A stretch of DNA of 43,546 nt from Rhodobiaceae bacterium (GTDB taxonomy: Bacteria; Pseudomonadota; Alphaproteobacteria; RS24): NCBI GenBank assembly GCA_018673175.1, contig JABHDF010000074.1, positions 1-43,546 of the forward strand, in the 5' to 3' direction. Position 1 is the first letter of the stretch, and each line of letters opens with the position of its first letter. The notes below the pieces were generated by a model that saw only the letters and a list, made by a program, of their open reading frames with translations, was not told where the DNA came from and did not search any database. Below are positions 16,035 to 24,222 of the stretch, one piece after another. The position numbers were made by a program, and so were the translations under genes.

Positions 16035-17219
16035 TTGGCAATATTGATTGCAGGTGGCGGAATTGGTGGGCTTACGGCTGCTTTGGCTCTTGCGCATCAA
16101 GGCGTGTCCGTGCGTGTGTTCGAGCAGGCGGCGGGCTTCGAAGAAGCTGGTGCCGGCATTCAAATATCGCCGAATAGTTCCCGCATTTTGCACCACTTGG
16201 GCCTCGAGGATGCGCTTCGTCCTTTTGTATTTTTGCCAGAGGCGGCGCAAGTTCGCCATTGGCGGCATGGCAAAACCATTGCCCAAACCCCTCTGGGGGC
16301 GGCGGCGCAAAGTAAGTATGGCGCGCCTTATTATCACATTCATCGGGCCGATTTGCTGCGTGTTCTGGTTGAGGCAGCCGAGCAGAACCCACTTGTTTCA
16401 TTGCACACAAATGCGCGTGTCGAGAGCGTCTCGCAAAATCCCACAAGCGTTTCGCTAACCCTTGGCGACAAAACCTATGAGGGCGAGGCGCTTATCGGGG
16501 CAGATGGCATTCACTCGGCGGTTCGGGCGCATCTATGGGGCAAGCAGAGCGCTCGGTTTACGGGCAATGTGGCGTGGCGGGCCTTGGTACCGCGCGAGCG
16601 GCTTCCGGCCGATTTAATTGCCCCCAACGCCAGCGTTTATTGGGGGCCGGGCAAACATTTCGTGCATTATTATGTGCAAGGTGGCGCCATGGTGAACTGC
16701 GTTTGCGTGGTCGAGAAAACCGGCTGGGACGTCGAAGCTTGGACGCATCCAGGCTCGGTGTCTGAGCTCGCCGCTGACTTTGCTGGCTGGCACCAGAATA
16801 TACAACAGCTCATCGCGGCCGCGGTGCCCGATAGTCTGTTCAAATGGGCGCTGTTCGACCGTGCCCCCATGGCACAATGGGGCAAGGGGCGGGTTTCGCT
16901 TTTGGGGGATGCTTGCCATCCCATGCTGCCGTTCATGGCGCAAGGCTCGGCTATGGCGATTGAGGATGGCGCGATATTGGCAGTCTGCTTGGCCAAGCGG
17001 ATGGGGGCAGCCGGAGATATGGCCTCGGCGTTGCAGCGCTATGAAGACATCCGCAAGCCCCGCACAAAATTTGTACAAAACCTGTCGAGGCGAAACGCGC
17101 GCGTGTTTCATCTGCGCGGCGCGGCTGGGTTTGTGCGCAATCAAATTGCCCCCTGGGCGGGGCAGCAGGCGATGGATAGGCTGTATGCTTATGACGCCTT
17201 AACCCCAAGTGGAGACTAG
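16035..17219 (+). CDS. FAD-dependent monooxygenase, salicylate/3-hydroxybenzoate hydroxylase-like
   Basis: A 394-residue group A aromatic-hydroxylase-type flavoprotein. The dinucleotide-binding GGGIGG is at residues 7-12 with E30 ending the second strand; GADGIHSAVR (155-164) is the DG motif that contacts FAD and NAD(P)H, and LLGDACHPMLPFMAQG with G291-D292 is the GD motif that binds the FAD ribityl. Such enzymes hydroxylate aromatic acids (salicylate, 3- or 6-hydroxylated rings) using NADH and O2; the exact substrate is not determined. The start is TTG at 16035: GAGGAG lies 7 bases upstream and the Rossmann fold begins immediately, so no later start fits. Four bases separate it from the outer-membrane gene downstream. 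Confidence 0.9.
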   Translation: MAILIAGGGIGGLTAALALAHQGVSVRVFEQAAGFEEAGAGIQISPNSSRILHHLGLEDALRPFVFLPEAAQVRHWRHGKTIAQTPLGAAAQSKYGAPYYHIHRADLLRVLVEAAEQNPLVSLHTNARVESVSQNPTSVSLTLGDKTYEGEALIGADGIHSAVRAHLWGKQSARFTGNVAWRALVPRERLPADLIAPNASVYWGPGKHFVHYYVQGGAMVNCVCVVEKTGWDVEAWTHPGSVSELAADFAGWHQNIQQLIAAAVPDSLFKWALFDRAPMAQWGKGRVSLLGDACHPMLPFMAQGSAMAIEDGAILAVCLAKRMGAAGDMASALQRYEDIRKPRTKFVQNLSRRNARVFHLRGAAGFVRNQIAPWAGQQAMDRLYAYDALTPSGD

Positions 17220-17222
17220 CTG

Positions 17223-17996
17223 ATGACACCCTTTATAACTTTGCGGCACCTTCGAGTAGCAGCCCTTATGGGCGCGATAGCTCTGCCAGTTTCGGCGCAA
17301 GCCACGGTGATTGTGCGCCAAATAGATGAGGTGCGCGAAGGCGGATCGGGCAGCCTATCGGCGGCCTTTGAGGAAAGCGCTGCAACCACGCAAAAGCAAA
17401 GTTATGATGTCTCGTTTTCAGCCGTGTTCAAAGACCGCGACCAAGAATGGCGCAGCTTTGGCTCCGTGGCCTATGGCGAAGTGAACGATGTCGAAGACGA
17501 AGACGAGCAAATGCTGCATCTGCGCCATGTTCAACACCAGGCTTTTGGCGATTGGCGCTGGGAGACATTTGCGCAAGTCGAAAGCGATGATTTTGCGGAT
17601 CTTGGTCAACGCGATCTCTTGGGTGGCGGGGTTAGCCGTTTGCTGACGCGCGATAAGCGCTGGCGCGTGCTGACCTTTTTGGGCGCCATGCGCGAGCGCG
17701 AAGAGCACCTGACGGATAGCGCGCAAAACCGCAGCGAGACGCGTGCCTCCCTTTCTTTGCAAGGCAAATATACCTCCGCCCATGGTTGGACCTTGGATGG
17801 CGTGAGCTATTGGCAGCCCAATGCAAACGGCGAGGCCGCGGATCGGCGGGTGACTGGCGAGCTGGCTTTGTCGTTTCCCTTGTCGCAAAGGCTAAGCTTT
17901 ACCTCTGGTTATTTATATCGCTACAACGGCCGGCCGTTTGAGGGAGTGGGGCGCGAGAACCGCAAGCTTACGTCTGGGCTTAACTTTAAATTTTGA
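17223..17996 (+). CDS. DUF481-like outer membrane beta-barrel protein
   Basis: A 257-residue exported protein. Residues 1-27 form a signal peptide ending SAQA before TVIV. The rest is alternating amphipathic strands (YDVSFSAVF, WRWETFAQVESDDF, RASLSLQGKYTS, LSFTSGYLYRYNG) and ends NFKF, with the C-terminal aromatic residue needed for beta-barrel assembly. The central QVESDDFADLGQRDLLGGGVSR matches the DUF481 family (salt-induced outer membrane protein YdiY-type). The role is unknown. GGAG precedes the ATG by about 8 bases, and the gene starts 4 bases after the monooxygenase stop, so it is co-transcribed. Its stop codon lies in the first copy of a short tandem repeat. Confidence 0.75.
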   Translation: MTPFITLRHLRVAALMGAIALPVSAQATVIVRQIDEVREGGSGSLSAAFEESAATTQKQSYDVSFSAVFKDRDQEWRSFGSVAYGEVNDVEDEDEQMLHLRHVQHQAFGDWRWETFAQVESDDFADLGQRDLLGGGVSRLLTRDKRWRVLTFLGAMREREEHLTDSAQNRSETRASLSLQGKYTSAHGWTLDGVSYWQPNANGEAADRRVTGELALSFPLSQRLSFTSGYLYRYNGRPFEGVGRENRKLTSGLNFKF

Positions 17997-18030
17997 GCTG
18001 TAAATTCTGAGCCTTGAATTCTGAGCCTTT
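17988..18030. repeat. Three imperfect ~14-bp tandem repeats at a stop codon
   Basis: The units AAATTTTGAGCTGT, AAATTCTGAGCCTTG and AATTCTGAGCCTTT follow one another, and the first contains the TGA stop of the DUF481-like gene. The copies probably arose by slippage. They lie just before the promoter region of the acyl-CoA synthetase operon. Confidence 0.7.
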
Positions 18031-18061
18031 AATTGTAAGCGAGGGACGGCTCAATTTCGCT

Positions 18062-18086
18062 TGTCAAAACCGCTCGGTTTATGACA
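18062..18086. promoter_or_regulatory. Palindromic operator candidate before the acyl-CoA synthetase operon
   Basis: AAACCG-CT-CGGTTT at 18067-18080 is a perfect 6-2-6 inverted repeat, and outer arms TGTCA (18062-18066, counted with a one-base offset) and TGACA (18082-18086) extend it. It lies about 80 bases before the start of the acyl-CoA synthetase. The ACCG-N2-CGGT core resembles sites bound by TetR-family repressors of fatty and branched-chain acyl-CoA genes; that match is from memory. No TetR gene is in the window. Confidence 0.5.
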
Positions 18087-18165
18087 GGCTTTCTACTCAA
18101 GATCGAAGGCTCGCCTGGTCATGCAGGTCGCTTATTTTCGTATATTTTTTAGAAGAGAGACGAGC

Positions 18166-19725
18166 ATGTTAAACGTTACCCAATTTATGAATTCCGCCGC
18201 CGACTCGCGCCCGGGTGCGACCGCCACCATTATGGGCGAGCGCCAGTTTACATGGGAGCAGCACCGCGAACGCGTGGCACGCTTGGCCGATAGCCTTCGC
18301 AAACTGGGCGCAGGCCCAAGTGACCGTGTGGCTATTCTGGCGTTGAACTCAGACCGCTATACCGAATATTACCACGCCGTTTGGTGGTCGGGGGCTGCGG
18401 TTGTGCCGATGAACATTCGTTGGACGGCGGTTGAAAATGCTTATTCTTTGAATGACTCGGAAGCAAAAATTCTGTTCGTGGATAAAGCCTTCTCGGGCGC
18501 CATGCCAGAAATTCGCAAAGAATGCCCCAGCCTAGAGCATGTCATTTATCTCGATGACGGTGACGTGCCAGAGGGCATGCTGGGCTATGAAGATTTAGTT
18601 TCCAATGGCAGCCTATGCGACGATGCGATGCGCGGTGGCGAGGACCTTGCGGGACTGTATTACACAGGTGGCACGACGGGCTTTCCAAAAGGCGTGATGC
18701 TGCCGCATCGCGCGATTTGGTATAATAATTTGGTGATGTCGAAAATGCTCGATGCGCGCCCAGAGTCGAGCTATCTGCACACAGCGCCGATGTTCCATCT
18801 GGCCGATGGTGCCGCCAGTGGCGGCCTCACGGCTGTCGGGGCAACCCATGTTTATATCCCAATGTTTGACATTGAAGGCGTGATGAGCGCCGTTGAAACC
18901 CATGGTGTGAGCCATACGCTCTTGGTGCCGACGATGATTGGCATGTTGCTGAACTCGGAAACTTTCGACCCGAAACGCTTAAGCTCGCTCGGTTCCATGC
19001 TTTATGGCGCGTCGCCAATGCCCGAGGGTCTGCTCACGGATTTGATTACCCGCATGCCGCATTTGAAAATCATGCAGGGCTATGGCCAAACAGAGTTAGC
19101 CCCGATTGTAACGACTTTGCAGCCAGAGTTTCATGTTTTGGGCGGCAATAATTCCAAATTGCGCTCGGCCGGACGTGCCGCGCCAGGCACGGAAATCAAA
19201 ATCGTGGATGAAGACAACAACCCCGTTGCTCCCGGCGAAGTGGGCGAGATTGCCGCGCGCGGCATGGGCGTGATGCAAGGCTATTGGAAGCTGGAAGAGC
19301 AAACAGCAGCCACGTTGAAAGACGGTTGGGTGCACACCGGCGATGGCGGTTACATGGATGATGAAGGCTTTGTTTTCATCGCCGACCGCATCAAAGACAT
19401 GATTGTTACCGGCGGGGAGAACGTGTTCTCGGCCGAGGTCGAAAGCGCGATTTCCACCCATGAAAGCGTCGCCGAAGTGGCGGTGATTGGCATCCCTGAC
19501 GACAAATGGGGCGAGGCCGTACATGCGATTATCGTTCCCAAAGAGGGCTTTGCACCAACGATCGAAGAGATTGTCGAGCATTGTCGTCCGCTGATTGCGA
19601 ATTATAAATTGCCCCGCTCTGTGGCTCTGCGCGACGAGACGCTTCCGGTGTCGGGTGCGGGTAAAGTGTTGAAACGCGATTTGCGAATTCCGTATTGGGA
19701 AGGCAAAGAGCGCCAAGTTAACTAA
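18166..19725 (+). CDS. Acyl-CoA synthetase (AMP-forming)
   Basis: A 519-residue ANL-superfamily adenylating enzyme that activates a carboxylic acid with ATP and joins it to CoA. Motifs: the P-loop YTGGTTGFPKGV at residues 166-177, YGQTE around 306, HTGDGGYMDDEGF, DRIKDMIVTGGENV and, near the end, the adenylation lysine in GAGKVLKRD. It is like medium/long-chain fatty acid-CoA ligases (FadD3/FadD13 type). The substrate could be a fatty, aromatic or terpenoid acid. ATG 18166 has AGAAGAGAG upstream; an earlier ATG at 18121 lies in the promoter region. It is first of an operon with an MFS carrier and an SDR, so all three probably serve uptake and activation of one acid. Confidence 0.92.
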   Translation: MLNVTQFMNSAADSRPGATATIMGERQFTWEQHRERVARLADSLRKLGAGPSDRVAILALNSDRYTEYYHAVWWSGAAVVPMNIRWTAVENAYSLNDSEAKILFVDKAFSGAMPEIRKECPSLEHVIYLDDGDVPEGMLGYEDLVSNGSLCDDAMRGGEDLAGLYYTGGTTGFPKGVMLPHRAIWYNNLVMSKMLDARPESSYLHTAPMFHLADGAASGGLTAVGATHVYIPMFDIEGVMSAVETHGVSHTLLVPTMIGMLLNSETFDPKRLSSLGSMLYGASPMPEGLLTDLITRMPHLKIMQGYGQTELAPIVTTLQPEFHVLGGNNSKLRSAGRAAPGTEIKIVDEDNNPVAPGEVGEIAARGMGVMQGYWKLEEQTAATLKDGWVHTGDGGYMDDEGFVFIADRIKDMIVTGGENVFSAEVESAISTHESVAEVAVIGIPDDKWGEAVHAIIVPKEGFAPTIEEIVEHCRPLIANYKLPRSVALRDETLPVSGAGKVLKRDLRIPYWEGKERQVN

Positions 19726-19747
19726 TTGATTTTGGAAGGCATAGATT

Positions 19748-20962
19748 ATGCAAACCCCATCCTCTTCGGTGAATGAATTTGCCCGTGGCGGCACTGTTTT
19801 ATTTGCTGCTTTTGTCGGTATTGGGGTCAATCTTGCCTCCATGGTTTATTATTCTTCTGGTATTTGGGTTCGCCCATGGCAGGAAGAATTTGGTTGGTCG
19901 CGCGCGGAAATCGGCGCGCAACAAACCATCTCGGTTTTGGTGATGATGCTCTTGGCCACTTTCGCAGGCCGTCTCATCGACCGTTATGGCTTGCGCCGCG
20001 TCACCACGATTTCGCTGGCGGGCTATGGCGTTTTACTGCTTGGTTTCACGCTGATGAACGGCCCCATTTGGCAATTATATTTGCTGTCGGCAGCCTATGC
20101 GGTGTTTGGCGTGGCCTCTACGGGGCTGGCGTTTACCCGCGCGGTGAACGCGTTTTTCGTCAAACATCGTGGGCTGGCACTGGGCATTAGCCTTACGTCG
20201 ACGGGGGTGATGGCCTATGCCTTGCCTAAATTTATGACGCCCTATGTGGCCGAAAACGGCTGGCGCGCGGGCTATGTGGTGATGTTTCTCATTGTCATGG
20301 CGGCTTTGCCGATTGTTTATTTCCTGATTAAAGATGCGCCCGATGCGCAAGAAGGCGAAGATGTGGCGGCCAGCCAAGGGCAAAGCGGATTGAGCTTTGG
20401 CGAGGCCGTGCGCCATCCGACATTTTGGAAAGTGGCGTCGATATTTTTTCTTATCTCGGTGGCCATTTTGGGGCTTATTCCGGCCTTCATCCCGATGTTG
20501 CAAGACGCCGGACTTAGCCCTGCGCAAGCTGGGGGTCTGGGCGCAACGCTTGGGCTTTCGGTGATGTTTGGGCGGTTATTGGTTGGGTTTCTCATCGACC
20601 GTATTTTCGCGCCTTATCTGACGGCGGTGGTTTTTGCGGGCGTTGGTTTGGGCTGCGTTTTGCTGGGTGTCGGCGGCATTGGCTATGCCATGGCCGCGGC
20701 CATTGCTTTGGGCTTTGCTGTTGGGGCCGAAGTAGACCTTATTGGCTATTATACGGCGCGTTATTTTGGCTTGGCCAATTACGGCGCAATATATGGCCTC
20801 CAATATTCCATCTTTATTTTCGGTGCCGGCGTTAGCCCTATTTTCACGGGCTATATTTGGGACGTGACGGGCAATTATGATATCGCCTTGATTATGGCGG
20901 CTGTTTTGATGGTGCCCGTGGTGCTTATTTCTCTGAGCCTGCCGAAATTTGAAAACGCCTAA
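19748..20962 (+). CDS. MFS transporter, monocarboxylate/OFA-like
   Basis: A 404-residue 12-helix permease. The loop GRLIDRYGLRRV between helices 2 and 3 and its counterpart GFLIDRIFAPY in the second half are the MFS signatures, and the protein begins with the MVYYSSGIWVRPWQEEFGW region seen in monocarboxylate/oxalate-formate type carriers. It probably imports an organic acid by proton symport. GGAAGG is 8-13 bases upstream. It lies 22 bases after the acyl-CoA synthetase and 26 bases before the SDR, all on one strand, so the likely cargo is the acid that the synthetase activates. Confidence 0.9.
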   Translation: MQTPSSSVNEFARGGTVLFAAFVGIGVNLASMVYYSSGIWVRPWQEEFGWSRAEIGAQQTISVLVMMLLATFAGRLIDRYGLRRVTTISLAGYGVLLLGFTLMNGPIWQLYLLSAAYAVFGVASTGLAFTRAVNAFFVKHRGLALGISLTSTGVMAYALPKFMTPYVAENGWRAGYVVMFLIVMAALPIVYFLIKDAPDAQEGEDVAASQGQSGLSFGEAVRHPTFWKVASIFFLISVAILGLIPAFIPMLQDAGLSPAQAGGLGATLGLSVMFGRLLVGFLIDRIFAPYLTAVVFAGVGLGCVLLGVGGIGYAMAAAIALGFAVGAEVDLIGYYTARYFGLANYGAIYGLQYSIFIFGAGVSPIFTGYIWDVTGNYDIALIMAAVLMVPVVLISLSLPKFENA

Positions 20963-20988
20963 GGGCGCACCCTATAGAGGTCAACACC

Positions 20989-21726
20989 ATGAGTGAGTTA
21001 GATTTTTCGGGCAAAACAGTTTTGGTGGTCGGCGGCTCCAGCGGCATTGGCAATGGGGTGGCGCATGGGTTTCGCGCGCGCGGCGCCAAGGTTTTCGTCT
21101 GGGGTACACGCGCCAGCCGCGACGACTACAGCGCCGCCGAAGGCTCGGATTTGCAAGGCTTGGAATACGACCAATTAAACGCCTCCGACTTTGACGCTTT
21201 GAGCGCCTATGCGGCGCCTTTTGCCAGTTTGGATGTTCTTGTGCTGTGCCAAGGCACGGTGCGCTATGGTCGCGAGGAGTTTGAAAAGCCGGGCTGGGAC
21301 GAGGTGATGGGCGTTAACATCGACTCGGTGATGCATTGCGCCACGAAGTTTAAGCCGCTGTTGTCGCAAGCCCAAGGCTCTATCATCATTGTTAGCTCGG
21401 TTTCCGGCATGCAGTCCAATAAGGGCAATCCCGCTTATGCCGCCTCCAAAGCGGCCGCCATCAGCCTCACCAAAACGCTGGGCGAAGCCTGGGCGCAAGA
21501 TGGCATTCGGGTGAACGGATTGGCGCCAGGTCTGGTGCCGACCAAATTAACGGCGGTGACCACAGACAATGAAAAACGCTTAGCGGGAGCCTTGCGCGCC
21601 ATTCCCCAACGCCGCGCCGGTACGCCAGAAGATATGGCGGGCGTGGTCTTGTTTCTTGCCTCGCCCTTGGCGGCCTATGTTATGGGTCAAACAATCATCG
21701 CCGATGGCGGCCTAACTTTATCTTAG
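20989..21726 (+). CDS. Short-chain dehydrogenase/reductase (SDR)
   Basis: A 245-residue classical SDR. The cofactor motif GGSSGIG is at residues 15-21, the catalytic triad is Ser137, Tyr150 and Lys154 (YAASK), and the C-terminal block GQTIIADGG is typical of FabG-like enzymes. It oxidises or reduces a hydroxyl/keto group with NAD(P). Its position behind the acyl-CoA synthetase and MFS carrier suggests a step on the same acid or its CoA ester. Its TAG stop overlaps the minus-strand GST-like gene's stop by four bases. Confidence 0.92.
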   Translation: MSELDFSGKTVLVVGGSSGIGNGVAHGFRARGAKVFVWGTRASRDDYSAAEGSDLQGLEYDQLNASDFDALSAYAAPFASLDVLVLCQGTVRYGREEFEKPGWDEVMGVNIDSVMHCATKFKPLLSQAQGSIIIVSSVSGMQSNKGNPAYAASKAAAISLTKTLGEAWAQDGIRVNGLAPGLVPTKLTAVTTDNEKRLAGALRAIPQRRAGTPEDMAGVVLFLASPLAAYVMGQTIIADGGLTLS

Positions 21727-22769
21727 CTTTGTAAGGCTTCGATGAGGCCGCTTCCTTGGGTGCCGCTGGCCAATCGTGTTTTATCTGGGTCGCTCAGGGC
21801 TTCATATTGCTCCCCAATCCACGCCAAACATTTGGCCTGATAGGGGAAAGGGTTTTGCTCCCAAGCGCGCCCGTCTAAGTGTGTTTTTAAAAGTTCGTCG
21901 CCAGCCATAACGGCTTGGGCATTGGCTTTTAGATAGGGTAGGTAAAGGCCGGTTATTTCGCTCAGCAGCGCCACAAGCGTGTCGCTAATGTCGCCGCCGC
22001 TGAACCATCCGCTGTCGTCTGGGGCCACGGCCAGTCCCGATAAATCTTCCATCGCTTCCGTCCACGCATAAATGCGAGGAAAGGCTTGCGTAATAATTTT
22101 GGCAGGGGTCGGGTCGAATAAGGCCAATTGGGTCAATTGACCATAGATAGCAAAATCGGCCGAAGAAGGACGGCTGCCAAAGATATAATTGGCAGTTTGC
22201 AGATGCGCATTCAGCCTTTCTAAAAACCGCTGAAAACTATTTTCTATGGTTTCTTTGGTCACCGCATTGGAGCCCACGTAAGACAGACGAGAAATTTGGC
22301 GGTCGCCAATCATCTTTGAAATCGGCGCGATTTCCGCGTCGCTGGCTCCCGTGGCATACCAACGGGGAAGGATGGAGGCAGCTTTTTCGATGTCCGCCGC
22401 ATAGTGCCAGCGGTAATGGAACATCGCTTTTGTGAGCCATTCATCGGCATAATCTTCAATCAGCCAGTTCAAAAACGCCATGACCGGATCGCTGGGAATG
22501 ACACTGCGGCCCGTATGGGTTTGCTCGAAACGACGCAAAATGGGGCTGGAGTCCGTGACCGCCTGTAGCTCGCCTTTTTCGTCGGGGAAATAAAACGTTG
22601 GCAAAAGACTAACTTTGGCTTGCGGATATTTCGTACCTCCGGCCCCCGATCTGGCGACATTGCTTTGCCAAAAAACCTTGTATGGAATTTGGCGATAGCG
22701 CATCAGAGCCAACATTTTGCGCGTATAAGGCGAGCCGGGCGCGCCCATAAGTTCGATGGTTTCTGACAT
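21723..22769 (-). CDS. Long GST-fold protein
   Basis: A 348-residue protein, about 120 residues longer than a normal GST. The first ~85 residues are a thioredoxin-like domain (ELMGAPGSPYTRKMLALMRY, then SLLPTFYFPD and TDSSPILRRF), and the rest is a long helical domain with an FGSRPSSADFAIYGQL block near 197-212 that matches the GST C-terminal N-capping motif. Such long GST-like proteins are common in alphaproteobacteria, often annotated as GST N-terminal domain proteins of unknown activity. A GGGGAG ribosome site precedes ATG 22769. It is divergent from the DadA-like gene and convergent with the SDR. Confidence 0.85.
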   Translation of the reverse strand: MSETIELMGAPGSPYTRKMLALMRYRQIPYKVFWQSNVARSGAGGTKYPQAKVSLLPTFYFPDEKGELQAVTDSSPILRRFEQTHTGRSVIPSDPVMAFLNWLIEDYADEWLTKAMFHYRWHYAADIEKAASILPRWYATGASDAEIAPISKMIGDRQISRLSYVGSNAVTKETIENSFQRFLERLNAHLQTANYIFGSRPSSADFAIYGQLTQLALFDPTPAKIITQAFPRIYAWTEAMEDLSGLAVAPDDSGWFSGGDISDTLVALLSEITGLYLPYLKANAQAVMAGDELLKTHLDGRAWEQNPFPYQAKCLAWIGEQYEALSDPDKTRLASGTQGSGLIEALQS

Positions 22770-22897
22770 GTCTATCTCCCCAAATGAATTTAAAAAGTAA
22801 ACGGAAGCCAGACCTTTGTGTCAAGCGATGGCGGCAATTAGGGGCGCTCAATCGGGGCTGGTAATTGGGTCAAATATTGCTATTTTCCAGCTCAGGC

Positions 22898-22913
22898 ACC
22901 TGTTTCGGCAGGT
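22898..22913. repeat. Short inverted repeat in the divergent GST-like/DadA region
   Basis: ACCTG (22898-22902) and CAGGT (22909-22913) flank the 6-base loop TTTCGG, 26 bases before the DadA-like start. The stem is only 5 bases long, so it is a weak candidate for an operator or an mRNA leader hairpin. Confidence 0.25.
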
Positions 22914-22938
22914 CTATAGGCAAGGGAGACAGGGCGCG

Positions 22939-24222
22939 ATGACGCAAAGCCCAATTATCATTATCGGGGCCGGCGTGGCCGGCGTTACCAGTTTTTACGA
23001 ACTGGCGGCGCGCGCCATCCCCACCGTATTGATAGATAGCCAATCCCAAGTTGCCCAAGGCGCTAGCTTTGCCAATGGCGCCGTGCTGCACCCAAGCCTG
23101 CCCGACCCATGGAATAATCCGGGCATTGGTGCGCCTCTCTTGGCCTCTATTTTTAACCCGCTGGCACCGATGAAATTACATCTTGGCCAAGTGCCAAAAT
23201 TGCTCGGCTGGGGGGCTGACTTTCTGCGTAATTCTACGCCATCGCGCCATCGCGCGATCACCCAAGCCAACTATACTCTGGCGCAATATTCGACCCGCCA
23301 AACAGACGCTTTGCGCCACACGTTGGGGCTGCAATTCGAGGCGGCTGAGCTGGGAACTTTGAAGCTATTTCACAATCAGGCCGAGCGAGCGTTTGCGCTC
23401 GAGATGGCGCAGCTTCTCGCGCCGCAAGGTCTCGTCTATGAAGCGCTAGATTGCGACGCCCTTTTTGCACGAGAGCCGAGCCTGGCGCATGCAAAACCAG
23501 CAGCCGATGCCGTGACGGGGGCGCTGTATTTTCCCGATGACCGTGTTGGCAATGCGCGCATGTTTTGCGAGCAGCTACTGGTTCATGCCCAAAAGCTAGG
23601 CGGCGAGGTTCGCCTTGGCGCCAAGGCAACCAAATTGCATCGCGAAGGAAACCGCGTGGTGGGCGTGGAAGTAGATGGCGAGCTAGTGCGCGGTCAGGTG
23701 GTCGTATCGGCAGGCGTTGGCGCGCGAGAGATTTTGGCACCGCTGGGAATAAACCTGCCCGTGCAGCCGGCCAAGGGCTATTCGCTCACGCTATCGACGC
23801 AATCGCTAACCGGCCCGCGTTTGGCGCATCCGCTGGTCGACCCACGGTTGCATATTTCGCTGACCCCTTTGCCAGATAGAATTCGCATTCTGGGCATGGC
23901 TGAATTTATGGGCCATGACCGCACGATAGAGCCGCGTCGTCTGCGTTTGTTGCAACAATTCTTCGAGCGTTTGTTGCCAGATATGGCGGCGCAATTGGAT
24001 TGGAAAAACGCTGAAGCATGGGCTGGGTTGCGACCCATGTCGTCCGATGGGCGCCCGTTTATTGGCGCCACTTCGGTTGAGGGGCTATGGCTTAATTGTG
24101 GCCATGGCCATTTGGGTTGGACGATGGCAGTCGGCTCTGCGCGCCTTTTGGCAGATTTAATCGGCGGCACAAAGCCTGAGATAGAGGCCGCCCCGTTCGC
24201 TTTTTCCGGTCGCAAAGCCTAA
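22939..24222 (+). CDS. FAD-dependent amino acid oxidoreductase (DadA-like)
   Basis: A 427-residue DAO-family flavoprotein. The FAD motif GAGVAG is at residues 10-15, with D34 ending the second strand, and GFAxG-type GASFANGAVLHPS follows. The C-terminal block WAGLRPMSSDGRPFIG with NCGHGHLGWTMAVGSA is the family's FAD-binding end, as in D-amino acid dehydrogenase DadA. It deaminates a D-amino acid or related amine, passing electrons to quinone. The start at 22939 uses AGGGAG upstream; the frame stays open back to 22816, through the divergent promoter region. It converges with quinone oxidoreductase, sharing CTAA at 24219-24222. Confidence 0.88.
   Translation: MTQSPIIIIGAGVAGVTSFYELAARAIPTVLIDSQSQVAQGASFANGAVLHPSLPDPWNNPGIGAPLLASIFNPLAPMKLHLGQVPKLLGWGADFLRNSTPSRHRAITQANYTLAQYSTRQTDALRHTLGLQFEAAELGTLKLFHNQAERAFALEMAQLLAPQGLVYEALDCDALFAREPSLAHAKPAADAVTGALYFPDDRVGNARMFCEQLLVHAQKLGGEVRLGAKATKLHREGNRVVGVEVDGELVRGQVVVSAGVGAREILAPLGINLPVQPAKGYSLTLSTQSLTGPRLAHPLVDPRLHISLTPLPDRIRILGMAEFMGHDRTIEPRRLRLLQQFFERLLPDMAAQLDWKNAEAWAGLRPMSSDGRPFIGATSVEGLWLNCGHGHLGWTMAVGSARLLADLIGGTKPEIEAAPFAFSGRKA

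Noticed and set aside
15900-16343. A minus-strand frame overlapping the start of the FAD monooxygenase, with a basic C-terminal part.
   Set aside because: No recognisable family and no ribosome site, and most of it is antisense to a clear flavoprotein.
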